A stretch of 64,000 nt of DNA from Apodemus sylvaticus (Eukaryota; Chordata; Mammalia; Rodentia; Muridae). The stretch is taken from NCBI RefSeq assembly GCF_947179515.1, contig NC_067481.1:45907900-45971899 (forward strand). Reading direction: 5' to 3'. Shown piece after piece: positions 9,465 to 19,534 of the stretch (position 1 is its first letter; each line of letters begins with the position of its first letter). The notes under the pieces are model-generated. The model saw nothing but the letters and a program-made list of their open reading frames with translations. It was not told where the DNA came from and searched no databases. The position numbers were made by a program, and so were the translations under genes.

Positions 9465-9709
9465 CTGTGGCACAGCAGAGGTGAGGAAGAAGGGTCACAT
9501 TCCTCCTACCCATGATCCTCCAAGCCCAGAGAACCAGCGGGCACCCTATTCCCAGGGGCCCAACCACCTACCACTTCACTTCAAGATCAGCAAAGGTAGA
9601 AACCAGAACCAGGCAAAAGAAGAAAGACCCCCAACTCCTGGAATGGGGGTGGAGTGGGCACTACCATGCCCAGTACCCAGATGGACACTTATGGCAGAAA
9701 ACTTCATTT

Positions 9710-9905
9710 AGCAGGTGGCAAGACGGCTTAGCAGACAGAAATGCTTGCAACCAAGCCTAACGACCTGGGTTTAATCTAGGATGGAAGGAAATAACCAACT
9801 CCAGCAAGTTGCCCTCTGACCTCCATGCTGTGGGATGACGGTGTGTGTGTTCATACATACATACATACATACATACATTCAAACAAACAAACAAACAAAT
9901 AAGTG
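9710..9905 (+). repeat. B3-family SINE with (CATA)n/(AAAC)n tail
   Basis: 'gtggcaagacggcttagcag' head-like region, 'gttgccctctgacctccatg', then repeated catacata and aaacaaac tail units. Confidence 0.8.
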
Positions 9906-9951
9906 AACAAAGGTAATTTTATTATTATTACTATTTTTGTTTTGTTTTGTT

Positions 9952-10096
9952 TTGTTTTTCAAGACAGGGTTTCTCTGTATAGCCCTGGCTGTCCTGGAAC
10001 TCACTCTGTGGACCAGGCTGGCCTTGAACTCAGAAATCCACCTGCCTCTGCCTCCCAAGTTCTGGGATTAAAGGTGTGCGCCACCACTGCCTGGCA
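9952..10096 (-). repeat. B1 SINE, near full length
   Basis: Reverse B1 from the T-rich tail and 'caagacagggtttctctgta' to 'gtgcgccaccactgcctggc'. Confidence 0.95.
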
Positions 10097-10367
10097 AGGT
10101 CATTTTTAGAAAAGAAATTTCATTCAGTGTGAAGAGAAGCTCGGTGTGCCTGGGCCTTACTTAAATTATCAAGTGTATAGCACTAGCCTAAGTCCCTGGG
10201 TCTCAGAAAGTGGGCGGAGGGAGGTGGGGTTCCCAGCAGTACAGTAGAGAGGGGAAAAGGAGATGGGCAGGGGACCTGGAGGGCAGAATGGGCCCAGCCC
10301 AGGCCAACCCTGCCTGTGCCGTCATGGGATCCATCTTTGCTCTCCAGGCCTGGGCCATGCCCCTTAC

Positions 10368-10510
10368 CTGGATGGAGGCCGAAGCCACCTGGCCAGCCTG
10401 GTCAAAGTCCAGGGAGAGGATCTGGGAGAAGCGGGTGGCACTGCCGTTCATGATGGTGGGGCTGCTCCCAAAGGCTTCCAGGAGGGTGGACAGAGCCTGC
10501 CACTTCTCCA
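10368..10510 (-). CDS. Myo18a: Myo18a motor exon with switch I region, about residues 529-576
   Basis: 143 nt: 2 nt complete a Val codon, then 47 codons, phase 0 end. The acceptor is gctctgcag before TGGAGAAG; the donor is ATCCAG then GTAAGG. It encodes EKWQALSTLLEAFGSSPTIM, then NGSATRFSQI and a short strand segment to ASIQ. Switch I in active myosins reads N-x-N-S-S-R-F-G. Here it is M-N-G-S-A-T-R-F-S: the Asn and Arg-Phe are kept, but the second Ser is Thr and the Gly is Ser. Confidence 0.97.
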
Positions 10511-10728
10511 CTGCAGAGCACAGAGCCAGGGGACATCAGGAAACCCAGGGACAGCTTTCCCCCAAGGCATGGGCTCCAGGATGTCCCAGATAACAACTGC
10601 CCAGGGCTTGGGCTTGGGGAGTTATTCAGGGGGATAAGGAACCCAGGGGAACGAGGCGGCACCTCCCTCGGCAGATCGTTCTGTCCCCACACCCCCGCCC
10701 CATCTGCTTTCCCTGCTGCCTGCCTCAC

Positions 10729-10942
10729 CTGAGAACACCTTGGTCCCGCTGGTGCCCGCGATGGTAGCCAGATACTGCACCAGATGCTGAAAGCTGGTAG
10801 TCTTGCCACTGCCACTGCTACCCAGGAGGACAATGGACTGGTCCTGACGACTCATCAACATCGCCCTGTACGCAGTCTGGGCTACGGCGTAGATGTGGGG
10901 TGCCATGTCCTCCCGCCGACACCCCTTGAACATGTGCATCAC
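10729..10942 (-). CDS. Myo18a: Myo18a motor exon with P-loop, about residues 458-528
   Basis: 214 nt: 71 codons plus one base. The acceptor is ctgttctag before GTGATG; the donor is TTCTCAG then GTGAGG. It encodes MHMFKGCRREDMAPHIYAVA, then the nucleotide-binding P-loop GSSGSGKTT (about residues 498-506) and HLVQYLATIAG. The P-loop of most myosins is G-E-S-G-A-G-K-T. Here Glu is Ser and Ala is Ser, while the Lys and Thr that contact phosphate and Mg are kept. Nucleotide binding with little hydrolysis is the expected outcome. APHIYAVAQTAYRAM is the conserved helix that precedes the P-loop. Confidence 0.98.
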
Positions 10943-11245
10943 CTAGAACAGGAGAGGAGTAGAGGGACGGGAGAGGCCCTTAGAGCTGGGCCCACCTGCT
11001 CTCACCTCTAGGGCTTGCATGTTTCTGTAGTGTCACTCTAGAGATGCCCAGGTATTTGGAGGGCCAGGTCATGCATGGAAACGCAGATGTTTGTCATCTC
11101 TATTAACGACTGCAGGATATCCCTCTGGCCCCACTCTTTGACTCCTCTGCCAAGGTCAACTATGAACTCAGTGGATACCCAAGAGGAAGAGTAGAGAACC
11201 GGAAAGGTAGGATGAGGCAGCGGGTGGGTCCACAGGAAGACACAC

Positions 11246-11422
11246 CTTCTCTGAATACACAGCAGGAGCCCCTCGGGGGCTAAGGACGAGCAGGCTAGGG
11301 CCAGCATAGGTGTGCAGCAGGCTAGCCCCGTAGCGCTGGCGCAGTGTGTGCAGGACGCTAGACTCGTTGAGGTACACCAGTGAGGCCAGGTCTTCTAGCC
11401 GGTCACATGAGGGAGCATTGGC
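11246..11422 (-). CDS. Myo18a: Myo18a motor exon, about residues 399-457
   Basis: 177 nt, exactly 59 codons, phase 0. The acceptor is gtcctcccag before GCCAAT; the donor is GAGAAG then GTGTGT. It encodes CDRLEDLASLVYLNESSVLH then TLRQRYGASLLHTYAGPSLL and VLSPRGAPAVYSEK. DLASLVYLNE is the start of the myosin motor head (compare DMSxLxxLNExxVLxNLxxRY), and HTYAGPSLLVLSP matches I-Y-T-Y-x-G-x-x-L-I-x-x-N-P. Confidence 0.98.
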
Positions 11423-11516
11423 CTGGGAGGACAGACAGTGAAGACACAGATCCCATCTCCAGCACGGGATGGGCCTGCCCGGCCTGAGTCCTCCCTCGCC
11501 AGAAGCTCCTTCCAAC

Positions 11517-11623
11517 CTTCTCTATGTCATCTTCATCCACGTCCAGGATGGCTCCATCGTGGTCTAGCTTCACACGCGCCTTCCCCTCAGGTAGGCTGAG
11601 CTCCTCCGACTTGAGCTGGCTGG
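11517..11623 (-). CDS. Myo18a: Myo18a exon, N-terminal motor extension, about residues 363-398
   Basis: 107 nt: 2 nt complete an Ala codon, then 35 codons. The acceptor is gccctgcag before CCAGCC. The donor is AAG then GTTGGA, a weak donor whose use is supported because the next exon (GCC AAT) continues in phase 0. It encodes SQLKSEELSLPEGKARVKLD followed by HDGAILDVDEDDIEK, the small SH3-like strand region that precedes the myosin head. Confidence 0.95.
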
Positions 11624-11800
11624 CTGCAGGGCAGGGTTAGTCGGACCTGGGCCTGGGAAGTTCTACTACTCTCCTCAGGCCTTCTCTCCTGCTGTCTTGC
11701 CCACTGGCTCACCTGCCTCTCCTTACCAGAAGCAGAGGCATTCCCTCAGGCCAGTTCTGACTCAAGTCTCGCCATCTATAAGCAATGCTCAAGGACTCAC

Positions 11801-11888
11801 CCAAGGAGACTCCATCCCTGTGGACCAGCCACACCTTCTCCGTCTCGTACCAGGCCTCTTCGGCGGCAATCTGCTCTTCCGTCTTGGC
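11801..11888 (-). CDS. Myo18a: Myo18a first exon shared by both N-termini, about residues 334-362
   Basis: 88 nt: phase 0 start, 29 codons and one base. The acceptor is ttccctctgatag before GCCAAG, with a good pyrimidine tract; the donor is TCCTTGG then GTGAGT. It encodes AKTEEQIAAEEAWYETEKVW then LVHRDGVSL. Both the PDZ exon (ends GAT) and the proline-rich chain (last exon ends CAG) leave phase 0, so each can join here. VWLVHRDGVSLA resembles the N-terminal SH3-like W-V-P motif of myosins. Confidence 0.96.
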
Positions 11889-13667
11889 CTATCAGAGGGA
11901 AGGGGGAACAAACAGACATTGCTTTAGGAGGTCAGAGACAAGGACAGCAAGAATGAGGAGGAGACAAGGGAGGAAAGGGCTTCAAGTTGAGCCACTGGGC
12001 AAGTGGAAGAGTCAGGTAGGAGACACGGGGCACGGGCATGTTAGGAAGGGAGGCGAGGAAGCCACTGAGGACAAAGACAGTGAGATTAGGGATTGCAGTG
12101 TTGAGGGTTCAGGCACACAGGAAGCACTGTGGCCAGGAGAGAACAGGCCCTGGGAGAGCGAGTCACCAGGCTCCACCACCATCTGCCTCTTTCCTTCCTT
12201 CCTGGGAGCCTGTGAGACCTGCATCCTGACTCAAGGCCTGAACTCTGGGTCATAGTCACGGGTTCTTTCATGCTAAAAGAAAGGGCTCTTCCCCTAAGAT
12301 GGGAGGAACCATTTCCTGCATCTTAGGACTCTGTGTTATGGAATGATAAGAGGCCCTGGGCTCTCGCCTGAAGATGCTCTATGTGGGCAAGGGCATAGTG
12401 CCCTTCTCCTCCAAGTCAGTCTACAAAGGCCCCTTTGTAGACTTGGAAGATTGTACCTACACAAGCCTAGTGGGCATATTAGTGTCACATAAGGGCACAG
12501 GGCAGCAAGCTGATTGGTCGAAGACAGGGAGCACAGAAGTGGTCGTGAAAGGGCTGGGAAGCACCAGAGGTCAGAGGTCAAAGGTCACCAATCAAACTAG
12601 GCATTCATAAGCACTGTCAGAGTGTGGGACTCTCAGATCTGACACCCTCTAATAAGAGCGCTTGGATTAGGAAACAGTAGCACCAGAGGAACTGGGGCCA
12701 GAAAAGGACTTAGACATTATGGTCATCGGGCTCCTTGGCTGTAACGTGTCAGCAATGTCATGGCACCATGAGGGAGGCTGGCCACCTAGAAGCAGACCGG
12801 CCCTCAGGCTTGTTCCAACTCTTTCCCCAGATGGCAACCCCCAGATTTTCACCCCAGATGTGTCCCTTTCTCATGAGACCCCGAACTGAGGCAGAGACAC
12901 CATCCTATGGTACTGAACCCTGAGTGAGGGATCAGAAAATGGCAAGAATATGAAATATTGTGTAATCTTCATCACATTTCTTAGATTTGAAAGGGAGGGA
13001 GATCAGTAGGATCAATAGGTTGATCATAGCAAAGCTGTCAATGTTTGACTTGTCTAAGTGAGAAAAATTAGAAAATGCTGGGTTTCTAATCTTTTAATCT
13101 TCGAAGGATTGAGCAAGGAGTGCTGGTGCCTTTGACCCCGGCACTCAGGAGGCAGATGCAGGCTCTGAGTTCAAGGCCAGCCTGGTCTATAGAGAGTTCT
13201 AGAAGAGCCAGGGCTATATAGAGAGACTCTGTCTCAAAAAATAAATCACCAGTGTTTTGTCTTTTCCAAATCACATGAACGGAGTAAAGCTTTTGTCCTG
13301 AGTGAGCCATTTGTTCTAACACATGTTCTATGGCATGTGTTAGAGAGAACAAGTTCCTCACACCGACCAGAAGGTGGAGACAGAGACCATTCCATCTTCG
13401 GTCTTTTGGCGCTTTCCTACCCAGAGTGATCACGGCAGCAACACCTGGGCTCCGGTGGCTGAGAGGAAAAGCTGGGGTCTGAAGCTCCCAAGCTGCACCA
13501 TCTCAGATCCCCTGGGTACCCCAATACAAAGCGGGAGCCTAGAGGGAAAGAGGCCTTACACTCCAGCAGGAGGCCCGAGCACAGACGGCGGCCCAGGTGC
13601 AGGGTGGGGGTGGCGGGTTGCCACTGGAGAAAGCAGAGGGCTCCTGGGTGGGGCAGGAGCACCCTAC
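11889..13667 (-). other. Myo18a: Myo18a intron, 1.8 kb
   Basis: One old B1 (about 13113-13245). Otherwise no element or exon recognised. Confidence 0.7.
13113..13245 (+). repeat. Old B1 SINE
   Basis: Diverged forward B1: 'cggcactcaggaggcagatg', 'aaggccagcctggtctatag', 'gagactctgtctcaaaaaat'. Confidence 0.85.
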
Positions 13668-13703
13668 CTGGGTGTGGGCAGGAGAGGCGGCCTCGGGGTC
13701 CAG
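13668..13703 (-). CDS. Myo18a: Myo18a alternative 36-nt exon (12 residues)
   Basis: A long pyrimidine tract (ctctttgcttgctcctggtag) precedes CTGGACCCCGAG, and the exon ends CACACCCAG followed by GTAGGG. It holds exactly 12 codons, LDPEAASPAHTQ, in phase 0. It lies between the proline-rich exon and the shared exon and matches both in phase. Its Pro/Ala/Ser composition resembles the proline-rich exon. I infer it belongs to the alternative N-terminal chain; a cassette role in the alpha form is also possible. There is no cDNA in hand. Confidence 0.68.
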
Positions 13704-16613
13704 CTACCAGGAGCAAGCAAAGAGAGAAAGAGAAAAAGGTGAAGACAGGTAGAGACCACTGCAGGTCCCCTCCAGAAGACATCCCTAGACCCAGAGAGCC
13801 AGCACTCTGTGCCTTATACAGAGTGGGAGTCGAGAGCACTTGCCCAGGATTGGGCTGCTGGCTAGGCAAGAGAGGCCAGAGGGCGACAGGAGAGGTTCTT
13901 GTTATCATCAGACCCTGTAGAAGGAAGGCTCTGTGGGTCATTCCTTGAGGCACACAGGCACCTGACACTCTTTCTCTATCCGGTCTGTCCTGGATTAGTC
14001 TTGCTCTCCCCCTGACCCCCACCGTAGGCCAGGCCACCTCTTAACACCCAAGGCCTGCGCCCCCATCCTCCTGCCTCCTCCCGCTCCCAGGGTGCCAGCT
14101 TCCCTATGGCTACCAGACACCAGGAGAATGCTGCCTGTCTTCTCTAAACACAAGCCCAGAGGAACCCCTCCCCGAGCCAAGGACTACATTTCAGAGCTAC
14201 ACAAGAGAACGGACAGCCTAAATCTAAGACACATTCTTTGAGCCCCCATCGCACCGTGTTCCACTCCTGGGCAGGCACAGTGGCCACACTGCAAGCAGAG
14301 GCCTCACTCCATCCAGCGCCAGCCCTAGCTACCTGTCAAGTGCCCAAACTTGGAGGCAGACGACCTTTACACCACATTCTGGTTACTTAAAGCCCCCCAA
14401 AGCCTTTCTGGCAGAAATGGGAGCCAGGCAAGCCTTCGACATTGCTTGTTAGAAATGAGAAGGGTTAACATTCACATGGGTCTAGACACAGGGCATCAAA
14501 ATGTGAAACATTGACTCCTGCCTTGTTGTACACCAGACCCTCACACCAATGAGCGTCCTCAAAGCAGGAGAGCAGGGTTAGAGAAGGAGACTGGATCCCC
14601 CGCTAGGAAGGATCTGTGTGGTCACAGGGGCCTGGCTGTCTGGACTATCAATATACCATAGAGTTCAGATTTCCTGTCTTCAACCAAATAGCCACTGTGA
14701 GAGTTCACAGATAACCCTGGAATCCCCCCCACCCCCTGTCCATCCACCAGCTTTGGGAAGAACAGGGACAGGGATTGGGAACCCTATACACAGGGAGGTG
14801 GCATTACAGAAGCTGTGAAGATCCTCTCAAGTCGCTGGTGTGCCTCCTCTGCAGGACTCAGCCGGACCTCAGGGTCAGCTCCTGTCTAAAGGTTAAACCA
14901 CTATTAGTTCTGGCCCAGCGCACAGTGGGGGCACCACATGCCAAGCTACTAGCCCAGGAAGCCACGGGGAGCCAGTGCAGAAGTGGAGCAGGGGCGGGGA
15001 GACAAGCTGAGCACCAGTTTGAGTTTTGAAACTATGATATGAAAAAGGAAGAGATAGGTACCTGTGAGGCCTGGGGTTACCTTTGTGAGCTCAGGAAAAA
15101 AAAAAAAAAAAACCCTGGTATCCACTTACCACCCCATTCATTCCTGTCCTATGATGAACAAGAAATGAACTCCAGGTCAAGACATGTCTTAGCCCCCAAC
15201 TCTACCCTAGTGCAAGAAGAAGATGCAGAGAACTGGAAGGAGGCTACAACCCAAGGCAGGCACAGCCCAGGGCAGGCACAGCCCAGGGCAGGCACATGAC
15301 ACTCCCTGGCTACTCAGAGGTTCCCCAAGGAACTGAAGTTCAGTTGCTACCCTGGTCATCCGTGCCAGAAAGCCCCTGCCAACTCTTCCCTGTGCGACAG
15401 GAACACTCTGCCCTGGCAGGCAGGCCAGGAGGGTGGGGAAGAGTGGCAGCTGGCTTTCCTCTCCAGACTGCAATACCTAGGAAGAATGGGGTCAAGGCAG
15501 CTTACAAGGAAAGATGGCTACCAAGAGGAAACACCCAGTAAGTGCCCAAGGTCCCTCAGGCTGTGCCCTGGCACCCACCTCTCCCCTCTCCTTCTAGCTA
15601 CGAGAAATCTGAGAAAGCTCAGGAAAGCGGAGTCAAAGTTAACGTCGCTCCCAGCATACACCCTACGAGACCTCAGCAGGACGCACAAGGTGGAGGAGCT
15701 TGAAAAGAACGGACTCCAACTCAAGACCAGCAAGGAGACAACACCTGTGAAGATGGGGTAGTGCAGCTACAAAGGGACTCACTGTGCCTACCTGGTACCC
15801 AGGCACAGGCTTCCCAAGAGCCCTGTGGCGGGTGGATGCTCAAGCAGGGATGGCATTAGTGACTGTCACCAGCACCACTGCCGGCCCTATCATCGTGGGT
15901 ACCTGGTGCCAGGGAAGGCTTGGCATATGAATATGACCCGCATCCTATCTAATCAGCACAGCCACCATGTGACGCAGGAATCACCCCTTGTTTGTAACTC
16001 AAAACTCCAGAGTCCCCCAAACAAAAGATTTTTCTTAATTATTCTGATGGCAGAACCACGTTGATCTTTTATCATCCTAAAGTGAGACTATTCGTGGCAG
16101 TCACACAAGGTGGTTGCAGGTGGCTACTTGTATGTATACCATAAAACATTCCAAGATATGAAAATGACTAATTCCTAGTGCTTAAGGCTTCACAGAAGGG
16201 ACTAAGGACCTACATCATAACTCCCCACTTGAAAGACAGGCCCTTGGTGATGGGCCTTGCTGGAGTCTCCCAGGGGTGAGGCTGAGGATGTGAGCCTGGA
16301 TCACCTGACTTAGGAAACCTGCCTCTACCCTGCGCTCCTCTGCCAAGACTCAGGTTGTGACTGTCACGGAAAGGCCTACAGCATGCTGGCGAGCAGTTCC
16401 CATCTCAGCGGCCAGGCCAGAGTCCAGGCCATCGCCCATTCTGGCAAAAGGGTTAATGAAAGTCATGCAGCCCCTGCCGTGGGTGGGCATATAACCCTGG
16501 GCCAGCTTTGGTCATGCAAGCTTTGGTCAGGCTTGAGGAAGCCAGCTTGGGGGTGCTAAGCCCTACGAGAAGAGGAGTGAGGGGCACAGGAAGTTAGTGG
16601 CACACTCTGGTAC
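13704..16613 (-). other. Myo18a: Myo18a intron, 2.9 kb, without SINEs
   Basis: Largely unique sequence. The only repeats seen are a short triplicated 16-mer at 15250-15297 and an A17 run near 15095-15112. The absence of SINEs in about 3 kb contrasts with the rest of the window. Confidence 0.65.
15250..15297. repeat. 16-bp tandem repeat, 3 copies
   Basis: Unit 'cccagggcaggcacag' repeated about three times with minor changes in the first and last copies. Confidence 0.85.
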
Positions 16614-17321
16614 CTCCTGCTGCACATCCGAGGCTGGTGACTTGGCCTGTGGCTCTCCAGAGGGGTTCAACTTCAGGGCAGCCAAGTTTGGGTCAGCCAG
16701 CTCTTGTGCTGGGGCTGGGGAGCACTGCTTGTTCAGGGTTTCAGGCTTGGCTGGGGATCCTGCTTTCTTTGGGGAGTCCACCATGTCTGGAGAGCCTGAT
16801 TTTCCAGAGGAGGCTGGCTCCTGGCTGGGGCCCTTCTCCCCTTTTCCAGGAGGCTGCTTGCTGCGGGACTTGTGGTCCTTGCCTCGGCCCCTAGACATCA
16901 GACTGCGTAGGCCCACAGAGAGCTCATCCTTGGCTGCCTCCTTCTTTGCTTCAGGCTTTGGTGGAGCGGGAGGAGGTGGCGGCGGCGGAGGTGGGGGAGG
17001 CTTGGGACTAGAGGCTGCCTTTTCTCCCTTCTTGCCTCGAGCCGGGTGCTCAGGGGACTTGACTCCTCGGCCGGGAGGCTCCTTGGCACTTCCAGGCTCC
17101 TCACCAGGCAGTACCTTACTAACCACCTTCCTCACTGCGTTCGCCACCCGCTTCCGGGACAGACCTTGGGACTCTTCATTTGGGCCCTCGGCCGAGGCAG
17201 CCCCTAGGCCATTCATGGTGAGCGTGGGTTCGGGGCTCTTGGCCGTCTCTGAGGGTACAGGGCTGGCGGCGGGCTGAGGACTCCTAGGTGGAGCACTGCT
17301 GTCCTTAGAGCTGGTCTCTAG
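16614..17321 (-). CDS. Myo18a: Myo18a alternative proline-rich N-terminal exon (236 codons)
   Basis: 708 nt, phase 0 at both ends. The acceptor is gtgactatag before CTAGAG; the donor is CAGGAG then GTACCA. The reading frame is open over the whole exon and upstream of the internal ATG at 17214-17216, so that Met need not be the start. It encodes a Ser/Pro-rich start (SSAPRSPQPAASPVPSE), a basic stretch SRKRVANAVRKVVSKVLP, then an uninterrupted Pro run inside KPPPPPPPPPPP-A-PPKPE, a Lys/Arg/Ser-rich part (SRGRGKDHKSRSKQPPGKG) and further SP-rich repeats ending in SDVQQE. There is no folded domain, so it is probably disordered. It fits the described muscle gamma isoform, in which an alternative N-terminus replaces the PDZ part. 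The basic and SP-rich character suggests binding and phosphorylation sites, which is inference. Confidence 0.85.
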
Positions 17322-19474
17322 CTATAGTCACATAAATACGTAAAGACATGAGTAGCAAGCCCACAGCCACACGCATGTCATGCACACAGGATGAAAGGGG
17401 GTGTGGCCTCAGGCCCTAGACAGAACTTCCATCCGCCCACCTAAGAACACGCAGATCCAATGCTCCCTTCTTCCCCAGTGCTCCTCTCTCTACCTTCCAG
17501 AGTCTAGACATTTAGACAGAACAACTGCACCGAAAACCTTGGCTCCTCTTTCTCACCGATCACCCTGCTGCCACCCCCGAAGGGTGTGAGGGTCACTGAA
17601 AACACTAACACAAGGGACCCCAACGTCCATGAGCACCTTAGAATTACTGTCTTTATGTCAGAGTAGCAACCAAGGCCCAACCCATCCGTACCCCATTCCC
17701 TCATAGCAAGCAGAGCTGGAAGGTAAGGAGGTCCCTGGGCTGTCTTCTCGGGGCTCCCTGCCTTCGCCATCCCTTCTTCATCACTCAGTTCTCTAGGTGG
17801 TCAGACGCACGGCCTGACCATCCTGAAGGGAGAAATTGACAAGGTACTCCTCCTTAGTCAAACTTCTCCCCCAGCCCAGCCCCTCTGGTCTGTAGCCACT
17901 GTCTCCCCATCACCTATACTCTTACGAGCTGCAGATGCCCAGTGCTGACTCTGTTTCCTTCCGGCAAACTTCTCATGGGTTAGAGACTCCTACCTCCCAG
18001 AGGGCATGTGTGGAATGATGGGAGGAAGGCAACTGGGGCCAGCAAGGGTTAAGCATCCAGTAGTCCCAGCTGTGCTCCCTGGGGAGCAGGGTCCTGGCTC
18101 AACTGGGTGGCTACCAGCCTCTGGGCATCCAGGAGTTGCCTGGTGTATATTGGCACTCTCTTTCTAAGGTACCCATGCCCTCCCTGACACTCTGTCAGAA
18201 ACTGCCTGGGGTGGCAAGAAACAGCTACTAGGAGGGCCACGCTGGCTAATGACGGGGTGGTTTCCTGCAAAGCTAACCACACTGCCTGTGGTTGGAGGCA
18301 AGGTCGATTCAGGAGCTGAGCAGAGGCAGTGGCTTGCTACTCCCTGAGCTGTATAACTCAGTCCTTGGTCCCCTGAGCAACCGTGATTCCTGATCACTCC
18401 ACTGTGAAGTCCGACTGCCGTGCCTGTTTACAAACTCACAGATGACAGACCTGCCACGTGCAGGGGACGCCTCATCTTCTGAGCACAGCTGAGTCTAGGG
18501 CCTTAGTCCAGGCCTCTGCTCTAGGGAAGCTCTACTGAGGGGAGGACTGGACGCTGGCTCTTCTTCAGCATCTTAGGCCAAGAGTGTTGGGTGGCGCGAC
18601 AGGGAACTGTGGGATTGGCCATAGCCCCAACTGCCAGGTCCTCCTCCTTTCCCATTCCTGACTTCCTTCCCATCCCCCACGAGCAGAGAGGAGGACACAA
18701 TAGTAATTGCTAGCACATACATTGTATTTTGCCTGCTAGATGCTCTCCTGAGCACTTTACATGTTAGAAAGAAAGATAGAAAGAAAGATAATATCTCACT
18801 CACATCCCTTTGACATCACAGGTTAGCCTTGACCTTCTGGGATTGTTTATAGTTCCAAAGGAAGCCACGAGCCTGGCTAATCAGTCATCTTAGGAAGTAG
18901 GGACAACCAGGACAGTTTGCACATCCTGAAAATGTCAGCATCCTCTCTTGGACACAGTGCTCAGAAGAGATCTTCCCTCTCACCCTGTACGAGTTCAGCT
19001 TTACTCAGGGTCTCTGTCCCAAGGTGGTAGAGTATGGGGGCACTGGGCGTCTGTGGGCACAGAGGTTGTGCACAGAGCAGCTGAGGGGTGGGGTGGACGT
19101 GCCCGCAGCAGCTGCCTTGAATCCCTCTGTGTCTTGGGCCACCCAGTGCAGGCTGAGGAATCCCAGCAGCTGAACTTTTATTTGGTCCATGCTCCCTGAC
19201 CCGAGAGTTCACCCACACGGCCTGCCCCCAAAGGCTAGAAACCAAGCCTGAAAGTACTCAACTAAAGGGGCTTGGGGTGGGTGACGGAGGCCCCGCCGCA
19301 CCTTAGCTTCCCTCCTTCCTTTTTGTACCCACAGTGGTGCTACACACACTGTACCTTCCACCCTACTGCTGACTCTCTCTCTAACTACACCAGCAACACT
19401 GGAAGGTGCGCGCGCGCACACACACACACGCACACACATACACGCACACGCACACATCTCAGGGAAGCACTTAC
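17322..19474 (-). other. Myo18a: Myo18a intron, 2.2 kb
   Basis: Holds a CA/CG dinucleotide tract (19407-19457) next to the upstream exon's donor. Otherwise unassigned, with no SINEs recognised. Confidence 0.65.
19407..19457. repeat. (CA)n/(CG)n alternating tract next to a 5' splice site
   Basis: gcgcgcgc followed by CA repeats with CG and TA interruptions. In the transcript it is a UG repeat that starts about 17 nt downstream of the donor of the 60-nt exon. UG repeats bind CELF proteins and TDP-43. CG/CA runs are also Z-DNA-prone. Confidence 0.93.
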
Positions 19475-19534
19475 AGTCCCTTCCTCTTTGCCTGGAGGGC
19501 CGGGTTTTGGCACACCTTTGTCCTCCTCTTTAAC
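19475..19534 (-). CDS. Myo18a: Myo18a alternative 60-nt exon (20 residues)
   Basis: The acceptor is tgctccctcag before GTTAAAGAGG; the donor is GGGACT then GTAAGT. It contains exactly 20 codons, VKEEDKGVPKPGPPGKEEGT, in phase 0. It connects forward in phase to the proline-rich exon (…T then L-E-T-S). Backward it can join either the candidate start exon ending ATG CGG (giving M-R-V-K-E-E) or the PDZ exon ending GAT (giving A-D-V-K-E-E). Its composition (charged, Pro/Gly) matches the following exon. Confidence 0.75.

Larger units (their letters stand above)
9465..10367 (-). other. Myo18a: Myo18a intron, 0.9 kb, with two SINEs
   Basis: Contains a plus-oriented B3-type element with CATA and AAAC tails and a reverse B1. 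The remaining sequence is unassigned. Confidence 0.8.

Noticed and set aside
13417..14037. 206-codon minus-strand open frame
   Set aside because: Only the 36-nt part with splice sites is supported. The rest has no coding signature, and the frame used by the small exon differs from a simple long exon.
17214..17216. ATG inside the proline-rich exon as the start of the alternative isoform
   Set aside because: The frame is open and coding-like further 5' up to a splice acceptor at 17322, in phase with an upstream exon. Not excluded as a minor start.
16597..17277. 226-codon plus-strand open frame rich in Gly
   Set aside because: Antisense shadow of the proline-rich minus-strand exon; its Gly run is the complement of the Pro codons.
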